64,000 nucleotides of DNA from UKL13-3 sp040387195 (GTDB lineage: Bacteria > Bacteroidota > Bacteroidia > UKL13-3), in the NCBI GenBank assembly GCA_040387195.1, contig JAZKEF010000011.1:186001-250000 (forward strand). Direction: 5' to 3'. Below the pieces are notes generated by a model. The model was given only the letters and a program-made list of their open reading frames with translations. It was not told the origin of the DNA and made no database searches. A program made the translations under genes and the position numbers. This document shows positions 43,301-52,146 of this stretch, one piece after another. Each line of letters begins with the position of its first letter. Position 1 is the first letter of the stretch.

Positions 43301-44431
43301 ATGTTGGAAGCAATAAGTATTAACGGATTTATGTTGGCGGGCGCATTGGTAGTTGTACTTCTGGTGCAGTTGTATTACCATGTTGTTGTATTGGGAAAAT
43401 TTGCTTTTCACAAGCAGCAGCCTTCCGCTAACCATAGGCAGGAGCCGGTATCCATCATCATTGCAGCACGCAATGAATATGAAAACCTGCAAAAATATTT
43501 ACCGGCCATTCTCAATCAGGACTATCCCGAATTTGAAGTAGTGGTTGTCAACCATTGCTCATGGGACAATAGCCAGCAATACCTCGAAGAACTCCAACTG
43601 CAATACAAACACCTGAAAGTATCGCAGCTTATTGAGCAGGAAAAATATCCTACCGGCAAAAAGTTTGCATTAACCATTGGTATCAAAGCAGCCAAATACG
43701 ATCAGCTGTTGTTTACAGATGCCGATTGTGAGCCTGCAAGCAATCAGTGGCTGGCATTGATGGCAGGTCGTTTTGATAACAATGCCCAAATTGTATTGGG
43801 GTATTCTCCGTATTATAAAAAAGGAGGAATGCTTAATTTATACGACCGCTTTCAAACGGTTGTAACTGCTGTATTTTATTTTTCGTTTGCCCTTGCCGGA
43901 AATACCTTTATGGGAGTGGGCCGAAACCTTGCTTACCGCAAAGAGTTATTCTTCCGCCATAAAGGCTTTGCAAGCCACCAGCACATCATGAGCGGTGATG
44001 ATGATTTGTTTATCAACGAAGCTGCAACTCCACATAATGTGGCCATTGAATACAGTGCCGAAAGTTTTACCTGGTCGGATGCCAAGCCGAACTTTGAAGC
44101 ATGGTCACGGCAAAAGTCCCGCCACATGACTACCGGCAAACATTATAAAACCAAACACAAACGTTCACTGGGTGTGTATTATGCAACCTTGTTTTTGTTT
44201 TACGGATTACTGGCGGCCACCTTGCTCGTAAGCATCGAAACCTGGCCTATTGTACTTGGTGCGTACGCATTGAGATTGATCACACAGGTTATCGTGTATT
44301 ACAACGCAACGGTAAAACTCAAGAATACATCACTCGTTTGGTCTATTCCGGTAAACGATTTTCTGTTTTGCCTGTTTATGCTATTCTACGGAACCAAAGG
44401 TTTTTTTACCCGCAATACGAAGAGCTGGTGA
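43301..44431 (+). CDS. Membrane GT2 glycosyltransferase
   Basis: 376 residues. An N-terminal membrane helix (about 7-28) is followed by a GT-A domain: VSIIIAARNEYENLQKYLPAILNQ, VVVVNHCSWDNS, LLFTDADCEPAS (DXD) and SGDDDLFINEAA, and the acceptor motif QKSRHMTTGKHY resembles the Q/RxxRW site of processive enzymes. Three C-terminal membrane segments begin near 300, for example YYATLFLFYGLLAATLLV. Probably builds a surface polysaccharide or glycolipid. It has its own promoter and is followed by repeats, so it is likely monocistronic. Confidence 0.85.
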   Translation: MLEAISINGFMLAGALVVVLLVQLYYHVVVLGKFAFHKQQPSANHRQEPVSIIIAARNEYENLQKYLPAILNQDYPEFEVVVVNHCSWDNSQQYLEELQLQYKHLKVSQLIEQEKYPTGKKFALTIGIKAAKYDQLLFTDADCEPASNQWLALMAGRFDNNAQIVLGYSPYYKKGGMLNLYDRFQTVVTAVFYFSFALAGNTFMGVGRNLAYRKELFFRHKGFASHQHIMSGDDDLFINEAATPHNVAIEYSAESFTWSDAKPNFEAWSRQKSRHMTTGKHYKTKHKRSLGVYYATLFLFYGLLAATLLVSIETWPIVLGAYALRLITQVIVYYNATVKLKNTSLVWSIPVNDFLFCLFMLFYGTKGFFTRNTKSW

Positions 44432-44437
44432 GAGGAT

Positions 44438-44472
44438 AGTTAATGGTTATTAGTTATTGAGTTATGAATGTT
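44438..44472. repeat. Heptad tract after the GT2 gene
   Basis: Units AGTTAAT, GGTTATT, AGTTATT, GAGTTAT, GAATGTT in 7-bp register, beginning six bases after the stop codon. The wider gap 44432-44673 holds two more periodic tracts and no gene. Confidence 0.5.
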
Positions 44473-44554
44473 GAAGATGGTAACTGTTAATTATATTAAT
44501 ATTGTGCATGAATGAGAAGTTACTGTTGTTTCCAATAACTGCAATTAATTTTTT

Positions 44555-44581
44555 CTGCGTAATCTGCGAGATCAGCGGGCA
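44555..44581. repeat. 9-bp tract CTGCGNNAT
   Basis: CTGCGTAAT, CTGCGAGAT and CAGCGGGCA, three consecutive 9-bp units. I recall very similar 'ctgcgtaatctgcg' runs between genes of other Bacteroidota genomes. Confidence 0.5.
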
Positions 44582-44627
44582 ACAATTCACGTATGTCAAC
44601 TCTTCAGCTATCATTCCTGATACAACA

Positions 44628-44659
44628 AATTAACAAACAACACAATTAACATAATAACC
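44628..44659. repeat. 8-bp tract before rsmG
   Basis: AATTAACA, AACAACAC, AATTAACA, TAATAACC: four consecutive 8-bp units, ending 14 bp before the rsmG start. Confidence 0.45.
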
Positions 44660-44673
44660 TATAAACTACCAGC

Positions 44674-45306
44674 ATGGATATCCTTCTCAAATACTTCCCC
44701 GACCTTACCGAACAGCAACAAAAACAATACGCTGCATGTTTTGACCTGTATAAAGAATGGAACGAAAAGATTAATGTCATTTCACGCAAGGATATTGATT
44801 CGCTGTTTGAGAAACACATCCTGCACTCGTTGGCTATTGCTAAATTTATTTCCTTTCGCCCCAATACTCAAGTGCTCGACATTGGCACCGGGGGAGGTTT
44901 TCCGGGTGTTCCTTTAAGTATCTTTTTTCCGGAAGTAAACTTTACCATGTGTGATTCCATCGCCAAAAAAATTACGGTTGCCGAAACCGTTTCCCAATCA
45001 CTCGGATTGCAGAATACCGATTTTGTGGTTGGAAGGGTAGAGCAGTTAAAGGAAAAATTCGACTTCATTGTAAGCCGCGCAGTTGCTCCTTGCGAACAAT
45101 TGTACCGGTGGACAAACAGTTACATCGAAGAGGAAAACAACAATCCCAAGTTTAACGGATACCTGTTGCTGAAAGGTGGCGATTTGAGGGAAGAAATAAA
45201 AGCACTCAAACTGGTAAACAAAAAACTGATCATAGAAGAGTATGCGCTCAATAAATGGTTTGACGAAGAATTTTTCGAAACCAAAAAATTAGTTTACATC
45301 TATTAA
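44674..45306 (+). CDS. rsmG: 16S rRNA (guanine-527-N7)-methyltransferase
   Basis: A 210-residue class I methyltransferase. An N-terminal helical segment with YKEWNEKINVISRKDIDSLFEKHILHSLAI leads into motif I VLDIGTGGGFPGVPLSIFFPE (about 68-88); FDFIVSRAVAPCEQLYRW and YLLLKGGDL follow, all RsmG landmarks. It modifies G527 in the 530 loop; its loss can give streptomycin resistance in other bacteria. Full family length. Confidence 0.96.
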   Translation: MDILLKYFPDLTEQQQKQYAACFDLYKEWNEKINVISRKDIDSLFEKHILHSLAIAKFISFRPNTQVLDIGTGGGFPGVPLSIFFPEVNFTMCDSIAKKITVAETVSQSLGLQNTDFVVGRVEQLKEKFDFIVSRAVAPCEQLYRWTNSYIEEENNNPKFNGYLLLKGGDLREEIKALKLVNKKLIIEEYALNKWFDEEFFETKKLVYIY

Positions 45307-45409
45307 GATAGACAATATGTAGATCGTTCATTGGCATTTGTCTATAAAAAATAGTCCTCCTTGTCTTTTTCAGCAACCAAATACTATATTGTAGAGGTAT
45401 TGCTATGAA

Positions 45410-48028
45410 ATGAAATCAAAAATATTTTTACACCTTATTTGTATCTTACTATCAGCCCACACGTTTGCACAGCAAGGCGTTAAGGGTGTTGTGCTCGATA
45501 GCAAAAACAAACCCGTAGGATTTGTTACCATTTATTGCAAGGAGGTGAAAAAAGCCACCAACAGCAACGAAGATGGTGCCTATGAATTAACATTACCTCC
45601 CGGTGAGCATCAGGTTTATTTTCAATCTGTGGGTTATAAAACTACTGTTGCTTCGGTATCCGTAAGTGATGGGTATGTGGTAAACAATATTGTGCTCCCC
45701 GAGCAGGCTTATGGCTTAAAAGATGTCAATATCACATCGGTGGGAACCAATCCCGCAGTGTGGATTATGCGCAAGGCAATTGCGGCCGCACCTTATTACC
45801 GCAGACAGGTATTGATGTACACATCCAAAGTGTATATCAAAGGTTCGGGCAAACTCGATAATATTCCTTTTCTGTTTAAAGGTGCCTTAAAAAAGGACGG
45901 CATTGTTGAGGGTAAAACATTGTTGCTGGAAAGTGTGAATGAAGTTGCGTTTACCCAACCCAATACCTATAAGGAAAAAGCATTGTCGGTTAAAAGTTCC
46001 TTACCGATGGATGGTATGCCACAGCCAATGGCAATGGCCCGCGGGAGTATGTACACTGCGGGTACCGAAGGTGTCGTTTCCCCGTTATCGCCTCAGGCAT
46101 TTTCGGTATATGACTTTAAACTTGAAGGCAGTTTTTATGAAGATGGCCGGGAGGTAAACAAGATCAAGGTGATCCCTAAACGCAAAGGGAAGGATGTATA
46201 CACAGGATACATGTTCATCATGGAAGGGTTGTGGTGTTTGCACAGTACTGATTTAACCAGCATGTCGTCTGCTTTTAAAGTTCGCATCATCACATCATTC
46301 CGCCCCGTTTCCGGTTACGATTATGTGTGGATGCCGGTTACCTATGATATTAATGTTTCAGGAGGTTTTATGGGGTTTGAGGGTAGTTTCCGTTACCTCG
46401 CTTCGGTAGGCAATTATAAAATAAAGCTCAATCCCAACCTAGATCATAAATGGGTGCAACTCCATACCAAAGACCCGGGAGCCATGCCGGTTGCAAAAGA
46501 AGAAACCACCGCAGCCAAACCTGAAAAGCCGAAAACCAAACGGCAGCGGGATATTGAAGAACTGCTGGCCAAGGAACAACTGAGCAAGATGGAAATGATA
46601 CGGCTTTCCAATAAAATGAAACTTGAATCGGAAGCAGACCAACGCAACAATTTACGGGTGGATGAAGATTCTTCCTCCATGGAAATAGACAGCATGGCCA
46701 ACAAACGTGATAGTTTGTTCTGGAAAGAAAACCGAACAGTACCACTCATGGAAAGTGAAGTGGTGAGCTATAAACACTCCGACTCACTGGCATTAAAAAA
46801 GGATACACTTGCCAAAGATACTACCCGTAAAAAAGGCTTTGATGTGATGGGAATCATCTTTGGCAAACGCTACCTGTTCAACCAAAAGAAAAATTACCTC
46901 GACTGGAGCGGAATAGGACCTGACGGAGAAATTTTTGTAAATACAGTGGATGGCTGGGGTGCCTCGGTGCAATGGCAATTGGGCAATATCCGCAAGGATG
47001 CAAAGGAGTGGCAGTTTACCAACAATATACGTGTACCATTTGAACGAAGTTGTGTGAATACCTTCGCCAAGATGGAGTACAATTATGCTCCGTTAACCAA
47101 AGGAAAAGTATCGGTTGAAGGGGGAACATATATCCGGGATTTTAATGCAACAGGCGGACCCACACCATTTGTAAATAACCTGATGCTGATTGTGGACGGT
47201 CGTAATTTATTGAAGCTCTACCAGCAGGAATATGTGAAAGCCAATCACGACAAAGAGTTAACCAACGGGCTGCTATGGCACACGGAACTGGGCTGGTATC
47301 ACCGGTATGAACTCACCAATATTTCACGGTACGCAACACGCGAGGGCAATGGAAAAATTACCACCAACGAACCTGTTGCAGGATACCACATGCCAACACA
47401 TGATGCAACTATAATAACCAATACGATTACCTATACACCCCGTCAGCGCTACAGAATAGACAACAACCGTAAGTATTATGTACAAGGGAAACTGCCTACC
47501 TTTCTGGTATCCGTAACCAATGGTGTTCCATCGGTATTGAACAGCACAGTTGATTATGGCAGGATGAGTCTCACGGTGATTGAACGGATCAACATATTCC
47601 ATTGGCTGGGTGTGAATACCAAAATCAGCCATGGTTTTTTCCTGTACAACAACCGCACGTATTTCCCCGACTACAATCAGTTCATCGGCAACCGATCACC
47701 TTTATTAACGGGTGATCCGCTGTATACTTTCAGACAACTGGATTATTACAGCTCAGCCACCACCAATGGGTATACAACGTTGCATGCAGAGTTTGATTTT
47801 AAGCGACTGGTATTAAAACGACTTCCCCTCATCAACATGACCGGTATCCGTGAGGTTATTTTTTACAATGGGTTGCACACACAATCCCAGACACCTTACC
47901 AGGAAATAGGGTATGGACTGGAAGCATTAGGTGGACTGTTAAGGGCAGATGTATTTGCCGGATACAAGGGTACCAGCTACAACAATTGGGGTGTGCGGGT
48001 TATTTTAAATTTTAAGGGGATAAGGTAG
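45410..48028 (+). CDS. DUF5686 outer-membrane protein with CarboxypepD-like domain
   Basis: 872 residues. The signal peptide (MKSKIFLHLICILLSAHTFAQ) precedes a carboxypeptidase-regulatory-like beta sandwich (about 23-100: GVKGVVLDSKNKPVGFVTIY ... VYFQSVGYKT), as at the start of TonB-dependent receptors. DUF5686 occupies the rest, opening with NPAVWIMRKAIAAAPYYRRQVLMYTSKVYIKGSG. A charged insert at about 365-440 (AAKPEKPKTKRQRDIEELLAKEQ) looks disordered. The final ~350 residues are rich in aromatic beta strands and end NNWGVRVILNFKGIR, as in an outer-membrane barrel. The function of the family is unknown. Confidence 0.88.
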   Translation: MKSKIFLHLICILLSAHTFAQQGVKGVVLDSKNKPVGFVTIYCKEVKKATNSNEDGAYELTLPPGEHQVYFQSVGYKTTVASVSVSDGYVVNNIVLPEQAYGLKDVNITSVGTNPAVWIMRKAIAAAPYYRRQVLMYTSKVYIKGSGKLDNIPFLFKGALKKDGIVEGKTLLLESVNEVAFTQPNTYKEKALSVKSSLPMDGMPQPMAMARGSMYTAGTEGVVSPLSPQAFSVYDFKLEGSFYEDGREVNKIKVIPKRKGKDVYTGYMFIMEGLWCLHSTDLTSMSSAFKVRIITSFRPVSGYDYVWMPVTYDINVSGGFMGFEGSFRYLASVGNYKIKLNPNLDHKWVQLHTKDPGAMPVAKEETTAAKPEKPKTKRQRDIEELLAKEQLSKMEMIRLSNKMKLESEADQRNNLRVDEDSSSMEIDSMANKRDSLFWKENRTVPLMESEVVSYKHSDSLALKKDTLAKDTTRKKGFDVMGIIFGKRYLFNQKKNYLDWSGIGPDGEIFVNTVDGWGASVQWQLGNIRKDAKEWQFTNNIRVPFERSCVNTFAKMEYNYAPLTKGKVSVEGGTYIRDFNATGGPTPFVNNLMLIVDGRNLLKLYQQEYVKANHDKELTNGLLWHTELGWYHRYELTNISRYATREGNGKITTNEPVAGYHMPTHDATIITNTITYTPRQRYRIDNNRKYYVQGKLPTFLVSVTNGVPSVLNSTVDYGRMSLTVIERINIFHWLGVNTKISHGFFLYNNRTYFPDYNQFIGNRSPLLTGDPLYTFRQLDYYSSATTNGYTTLHAEFDFKRLVLKRLPLINMTGIREVIFYNGLHTQSQTPYQEIGYGLEALGGLLRADVFAGYKGTSYNNWGVRVILNFKGIR

Positions 48029-48055
48029 TTGGTTAATGTTTTTCGGCTGTAATGT

Positions 48056-48191
48056 TTAAACGGTGGCTAAACGAAAGACCATACAGTACTGTAACAAGTC
48101 ACGGACGGCCGCGACAACGGGGGGCTTAACCCGCTTTTTTGCCCAGTGTCTGCTAGTGGTTCGAGTTTCTGTTTGCGCTATTGCTGTCATT
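48056..48191. other. Palindrome-rich noncoding block beside a foreign-looking gene
   Basis: 136 bp, noticeably G+C-rich at its centre. It contains the exact palindrome ACAGTACTGT (48083-48092), a hairpin GTCACGG-ACGG-CCGCGAC (48098-48115) and GGGGCTTAACCC (48121-48132). GCTTAAC fits the integron R'' box RYYYAAC, but I could not find a matching GTTRRRY box at suitable distance. It may be a recombination site or a remnant of a mobile cassette. Confidence 0.35.
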
Positions 48192-48695
48192 TCATTTTTC
48201 AATTTGTTTGCCCCAAATATTATTGTTAGCGTCTGCAACGTTTACCATAACTCTTTCAAATTTTTCTCCGTCTTGTCCTTCAATGTTTACTGTCAAATTT
48301 ATGTTGTCCCCAATTTTCTTAAAGTCAAAATTGTATGTGTGTGGTTCGGGTATTGCGTCATAAAAGTCATTTGGAATAAAATGTCGGACTATTGCATAAC
48401 ATTCATTGTCATAGACAACAAGAAAATCATTTTCACCGCATATAGTCTCAAAACTTGTTGCTTTATTGTCACTATACACAACGTTGTCAAACCCCATTTT
48501 TATTAGATTTTCATCCGAGCCTTCGTTAATAGAGTAAAACCCCTTGTCAATCCGGATTTTGCCAGAGGAAAGAGAATTGTCAACGGTTACAAATAGCTGG
48601 TTTTGGTCATTTTTAAAAAGTAAAAAATAAGTCAATAGTCCGCCAACAATTACTGCTGCAAATCCATATTTTAATATTCTCGTCCACAACCTCAT
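48192..48695 (-). CDS. Hypothetical membrane-anchored protein, possibly acquired
   Basis: 167 residues from ATG 48695: a basic start (MRLWTRILKYG), one membrane anchor (FAAVIVGGLLTYFLLF) and a soluble extracytoplasmic part without recognised motifs (KIRIDKGFYSINEGSDENLIKMGFDNVVYSDN ... FLVVYDNECYAIVRHFIPNDFYDAIPEP). A longer start at 48722 would overlap the ABC permease by 14 bp. Codons such as GAC and runs of GACAA are more frequent than in neighbours (impression, not counted). With the adjoining palindromic block it may be a transferred cassette. The function is unknown. Confidence 0.6.
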   Translation of the reverse strand: MRLWTRILKYGFAAVIVGGLLTYFLLFKNDQNQLFVTVDNSLSSGKIRIDKGFYSINEGSDENLIKMGFDNVVYSDNKATSFETICGENDFLVVYDNECYAIVRHFIPNDFYDAIPEPHTYNFDFKKIGDNINLTVNIEGQDGEKFERVMVNVADANNNIWGKQIEK

Positions 48696-48708
48696 TCCGC
48701 ATTTCCCC

Positions 48709-50010
48709 TCAACCTTTCGCAAACAGCCATTTCCCTATTTCTTTATAGCTTGGTTTTTTGCCGTACATTAAAATACCAATGCGGTAAATCCTGCCGGCAA
48801 GCCATACCGTAAAAATAAAACCAAGGATCATACAACCCATGGACAGGAACAGTTCCCAGGTAGGTACACCGAAAGGCATCCGTACCATCATCACCACCGG
48901 GGAGGTGAATGGAATGATGGATAACCAGAAAGCCATAGGGCCGTTGGGATTGCTGATCACCACGCTTTGTGCCAGCACCAACGCCAATACCAGCGGCATG
49001 GTAACCGGTAACATAAATTGTTGGGTATCGGTTTCGTTGTCCACTGCCGAACCGATGGCTGCGAATAAGGCTCCGTAGAATAAATAACCTGTAGTGAAGT
49101 AGAATAAAAAAACCGATGCGAGATAGGTATAGTTAAACCCAAGAAGCGCCTGAATAAATGAACCCGATTCGCTCACTGCTTTACCGCTGTGTGCCAAAGC
49201 ACCTTGCGCTTCGGGCGAAAGATCCATTTGCGAAGCCAGGATTCCGGTAGAGCCACCACCGAGTATGGTGATTAAAACCACCCAAATTAAAAATTGGGTG
49301 AGGCCAACCAAAGCAATGCCTATTATTTTACCCATCATCAACTCAAAGGGTTTGATGGACGAAATAATGACTTCCACAATCCGGTTTGTTTTTTCTTCTA
49401 TCACACCGCGCATTACCTGTACACCATATAAAAAGATGAACATGTAAATTAAAATGGCTGCCGCAAACCCAATGGCACTGCTGGCTGCCGCACTGCTGCT
49501 TTCAGCTCCCGTATCCGTTGCCTTGGCGGTGTTGATATGGATATCTACATCATTCACTTCCTCGATCTGAGCTGAAGTAACTCCCATCCGTTCAAGCTTG
49601 CGTTGTTTTAACACATCGGCCAGCTGGTTTTCAATATAACCCACCATCGATAAACTGGGTTGGTCAATAGCTACCAGGTCAATCTTTTTTAAAGCAGAGT
49701 CGGAGAGGGTGAGCAGGGCATAATAGTTCTCCTTTTCCAAAAAGGTTTTGGTATTTTTTTCTTCCGGTTGCGGACCGTACACAAACTGTATGGTTTCCTT
49801 GGATGCAAGTTTTGCCGTAAAGGAACCACTTGGGTCGGTAACATAAATCCGTTTTTCCGATTCCCCGATATCCCTGTTCACGGCAAAGTAGATGATGATT
49901 CCGTAAAACGCAGAAATGAGCAACGGAGCAGCAAGCGTCATTACGATAAACGATTTTTTGCGCACCCTGGTAAGGTATTCCCGTTTAATAACGAGCAGTA
50001 TTTTATTCAT
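48709..50010 (-). CDS. ABC-2 type permease (NatB-like)
   Basis: A 433-residue permease. One membrane helix near the N-terminus (about 22-44; ILLVIKREYLTRVRKKSFIVMTLAAPLLISAFYG) is followed by an extracytoplasmic domain of about 120 residues with KRIYVTDPSGSF and DVLKQRKLERMGV, and then five or six helices (VQVMRGVIEEKTNRIVEVIISSIKPFELMMGKIIG is the conserved cytoplasmic segment). NatAB-type exporters need an ATPase, but none is adjacent. It may use one encoded elsewhere. The upstream neighbour is a thioredoxin-fold gene with its own terminator. Confidence 0.88.
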   Translation of the reverse strand: MNKILLVIKREYLTRVRKKSFIVMTLAAPLLISAFYGIIIYFAVNRDIGESEKRIYVTDPSGSFTAKLASKETIQFVYGPQPEEKNTKTFLEKENYYALLTLSDSALKKIDLVAIDQPSLSMVGYIENQLADVLKQRKLERMGVTSAQIEEVNDVDIHINTAKATDTGAESSSAAASSAIGFAAAILIYMFIFLYGVQVMRGVIEEKTNRIVEVIISSIKPFELMMGKIIGIALVGLTQFLIWVVLITILGGGSTGILASQMDLSPEAQGALAHSGKAVSESGSFIQALLGFNYTYLASVFLFYFTTGYLFYGALFAAIGSAVDNETDTQQFMLPVTMPLVLALVLAQSVVISNPNGPMAFWLSIIPFTSPVVMMVRMPFGVPTWELFLSMGCMILGFIFTVWLAGRIYRIGILMYGKKPSYKEIGKWLFAKG

Positions 50011-50093
50011 AGCAGATATTTAACAAGCCCAAATATAATGGGATTGGCGGTTAAAAAAACAACGGAATAGGATAAACGGCCAAATGCCTAAAT

Positions 50094-50125
50094 AAAAAAA
50101 CACCACCCGCAGGCAGTGCTTTTTT
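50094..50125 (-). terminator. Terminator after the thioredoxin-fold gene
   Basis: Read leftward: AAAAAAGCAC-tg-CC, loop TGCG, GG-tg-GTGTTTTTTT. The stem has an internal 2x2 loop and the structure ends in seven T. It separates the gene from the ABC permease. Confidence 0.65.
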
Positions 50126-50174
50126 AAAATACTTTTCGGTCTTTGTTTTTTGTTTCGAATCTAATTATTCGAAT

Positions 50175-51602
50175 TTACTCCGTGATTCCTTTTTCAATAA
50201 ACTCCTTCACCTGTTCAATTGAAAGGCGTTTGGCAATGATTTTCTTTTCCTTGCCCAACAGGTAAACAACAGGCGTGCTGTATACATCGTACAATTTACG
50301 GAAGTTCGACTCGTGGTTAGGATCGTGCACGTTGGTCCATGGAATTTTGTTGGCGCGGATGTAGTCTTTCCATACTTTCGGTTCAACCGTTAAGCTTACG
50401 GCATACACGTCAATCTTTTTGTTGGCTTTGGCTTTTACTGTTTTATTTTGTTCGTTGTACAGTTCAAGCAAACGTGGCATTTCTTCTTTACAACGTCCGC
50501 AGGTAGCATCCCAAAATACCACCACCGTATAATCAGCTTTTAAGTTGTATAGCGATTGGTAGTTGCCTGCAGTGTCAGGCAGGGTAAGGTTTGCGGCTTT
50601 TTTACCGAGGATGTTGTATTCAAGTGTTTTGGCGCGGTCAACAATTTTATAACGTAAGGTTTCGTCTACCCAATAGGTTACAGCTTTGTCGTTGTAGTAT
50701 TTAAGTGCCATGTGCACAAACACGGCATCCATTCCCATGTATTGTGATGTTTCATAATAATTGGTGATCCAGTAGATACACCATTTGGATACTTCCTTCG
50801 ACTTGGCTTTGCTGATTACAAAGTCGGCAGCACGGCTAATGGAATCAGGAATCTGTGGAGTAACCTTCAGGATATAGTTTTGCAGGCGCGGATGAAAAAT
50901 GGGAGTGCGCACAATGCGGTCATCACCCATATCAAAATTATCGAAATAATGCTCGCGGTAATAGTTGTACTGAAACATGGAGTCAATTCCGCCACCCGGT
51001 AACTTTGGAGGATCAGGAACCGTTATTTCCTGCATCATGCGGAATATTTTTGCAATCAGCATTTCAGGTGTTTCGGCCATGGCTTTTCTGCGGTAATCGT
51101 TTACGCTTTGCTCTATTTTGCGGAGCTCCGCTTTATACCTGTTTACCGAGGCTGTATCTTTAAGTTCGGTTGCTTCTTTAATTTTTTCTTCCAGTTTATA
51201 CGCCTCGCGGCCGGCTTTACTGGTAAACTTGGAGTAGTTGAAAAATGCAGTATTCTCAGGTGAGGTTTTAACCACCATATTTCCAATCAGGTCATTTGTA
51301 TCTGTTTCCAGTGTAAACTCAGGCTCACACAATACAAAGTCAAACAACAGTGCTTTTTGCTCATTGGCCAGTAAATAGATCCCACCTTCAATGGCGTCTT
51401 TGCTTTTAAAGTTAATTTTCCCGGTAGCATCGGTATAACCACTGTCCCTCACATACTGCTTATCGCCATAATAATAACCCAGCAATACTTTTTGTTTGGA
51501 CAGGCCTGCAATTTTAATGGTGATGTTGTAGCCGTCTTTGGCTTGAACGGAAAGGGTAAAAAGAGAAACTAAACTTAGAATAACAATGCGAATGCTCTTC
51601 AT
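50175..51602 (-). CDS. DUF4369/DUF5106 thioredoxin-like protein (TlpA-type)
   Basis: 475 residues with signal MKSIRIVILSLVSLFTLSVQA (start 51602 rather than 51620). The N-terminal DUF4369-like beta domain (about 25-120) contains YNITIKIAGLSKQKVLLGYYYGDKQYV. A DUF5106-like helical region (about 140-330) has FDNFDMGDDRIVRTPIFHPRLQNYILK. A thioredoxin domain runs from about 335 with the redox site WDATCGRCKEEMP (CGRC) and the cis-Pro loop YSTPVVYLLG. Likely an extracytoplasmic thiol-disulfide protein of the kind common in this phylum; the partner is unknown. No lipobox is visible. Confidence 0.9.
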   Translation of the reverse strand: MKSIRIVILSLVSLFTLSVQAKDGYNITIKIAGLSKQKVLLGYYYGDKQYVRDSGYTDATGKINFKSKDAIEGGIYLLANEQKALLFDFVLCEPEFTLETDTNDLIGNMVVKTSPENTAFFNYSKFTSKAGREAYKLEEKIKEATELKDTASVNRYKAELRKIEQSVNDYRRKAMAETPEMLIAKIFRMMQEITVPDPPKLPGGGIDSMFQYNYYREHYFDNFDMGDDRIVRTPIFHPRLQNYILKVTPQIPDSISRAADFVISKAKSKEVSKWCIYWITNYYETSQYMGMDAVFVHMALKYYNDKAVTYWVDETLRYKIVDRAKTLEYNILGKKAANLTLPDTAGNYQSLYNLKADYTVVVFWDATCGRCKEEMPRLLELYNEQNKTVKAKANKKIDVYAVSLTVEPKVWKDYIRANKIPWTNVHDPNHESNFRKLYDVYSTPVVYLLGKEKKIIAKRLSIEQVKEFIEKGITE

Positions 51603-51761
51603 ATATATTAAATTGTTCAAGGGGTGAAATTAATGATATTTTTCTATACACACATTAAGCTGACGTAGATTAACAAAATTTTAAGGGAGCATTGATCTGT
51701 ATCATGATTATAAGGTACTGAACAGACCATCTTTGTGTACATAATTAAACCAATTCATAAG

Positions 51762-52145
51762 ATGGAAACTAAAGTTCACTTAACCGACCTGCATTCGGAA
51801 AGACAAACATGGTTAAAAGCCCTGGCACTGAGCAAAGATGAAACTGAATCCTTTGATAACAGATTGTCGGAAATAATGAAAGCCAACAACCTGGTAGAAA
51901 CGACTTCGATGGTCGAGCATTTTCAAAATCAGTTTATTCGTCAACGCGAAGTGATTGATATGTTAGTGCACGATGTTCATGCTGCTGAGGCCGCAATGGC
52001 ACAGCAGGTAGAGGCTAATCCTGTTGCTACAGAACACAAAACAGCCCCTGATCATACGGAATTAAGAGACCGTGCTCAAACATTTACCAATCTCTTTGCT
52101 GATTTGAAGGTGGAATTTAATAAGTTTGCAGCCAAAACGCTGTAG
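51762..52145 (+). CDS. Hypothetical helical protein
   Basis: A 127-residue charged, all-helical soluble protein (METKVHLTDLHSERQTWLKALALSKDE; later MLVHDVHAAEAAMAQQVEA and LRDRAQTFTNLFADLKVEFNKF). The ends look like a long helical hairpin or coiled coil with an Ala/His/Pro-rich linker around 85-100. I recognise no family. ATG 51762 is used; an upstream in-frame start at 51735 is less likely. The stop is one base before the proposed TTG start of the RNA methyltransferase gene, so the two may be one operon. Confidence 0.65.
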   Translation: METKVHLTDLHSERQTWLKALALSKDETESFDNRLSEIMKANNLVETTSMVEHFQNQFIRQREVIDMLVHDVHAAEAAMAQQVEANPVATEHKTAPDHTELRDRAQTFTNLFADLKVEFNKFAAKTL

Positions 52146-52146
52146 C

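Noticed and set aside
46428..46749. Long reverse-strand reading frames inside the DUF5686 gene
   Set aside because: They lie opposite the charged insert of the real gene, have no homologue that I recognise and no start signals.
48121..48132. Full integron attC site
   Set aside because: GCTTAAC fits an R'' box, but no GTTRRRY partner was found at a usable distance on the same strand, and no integrase gene is in the window.
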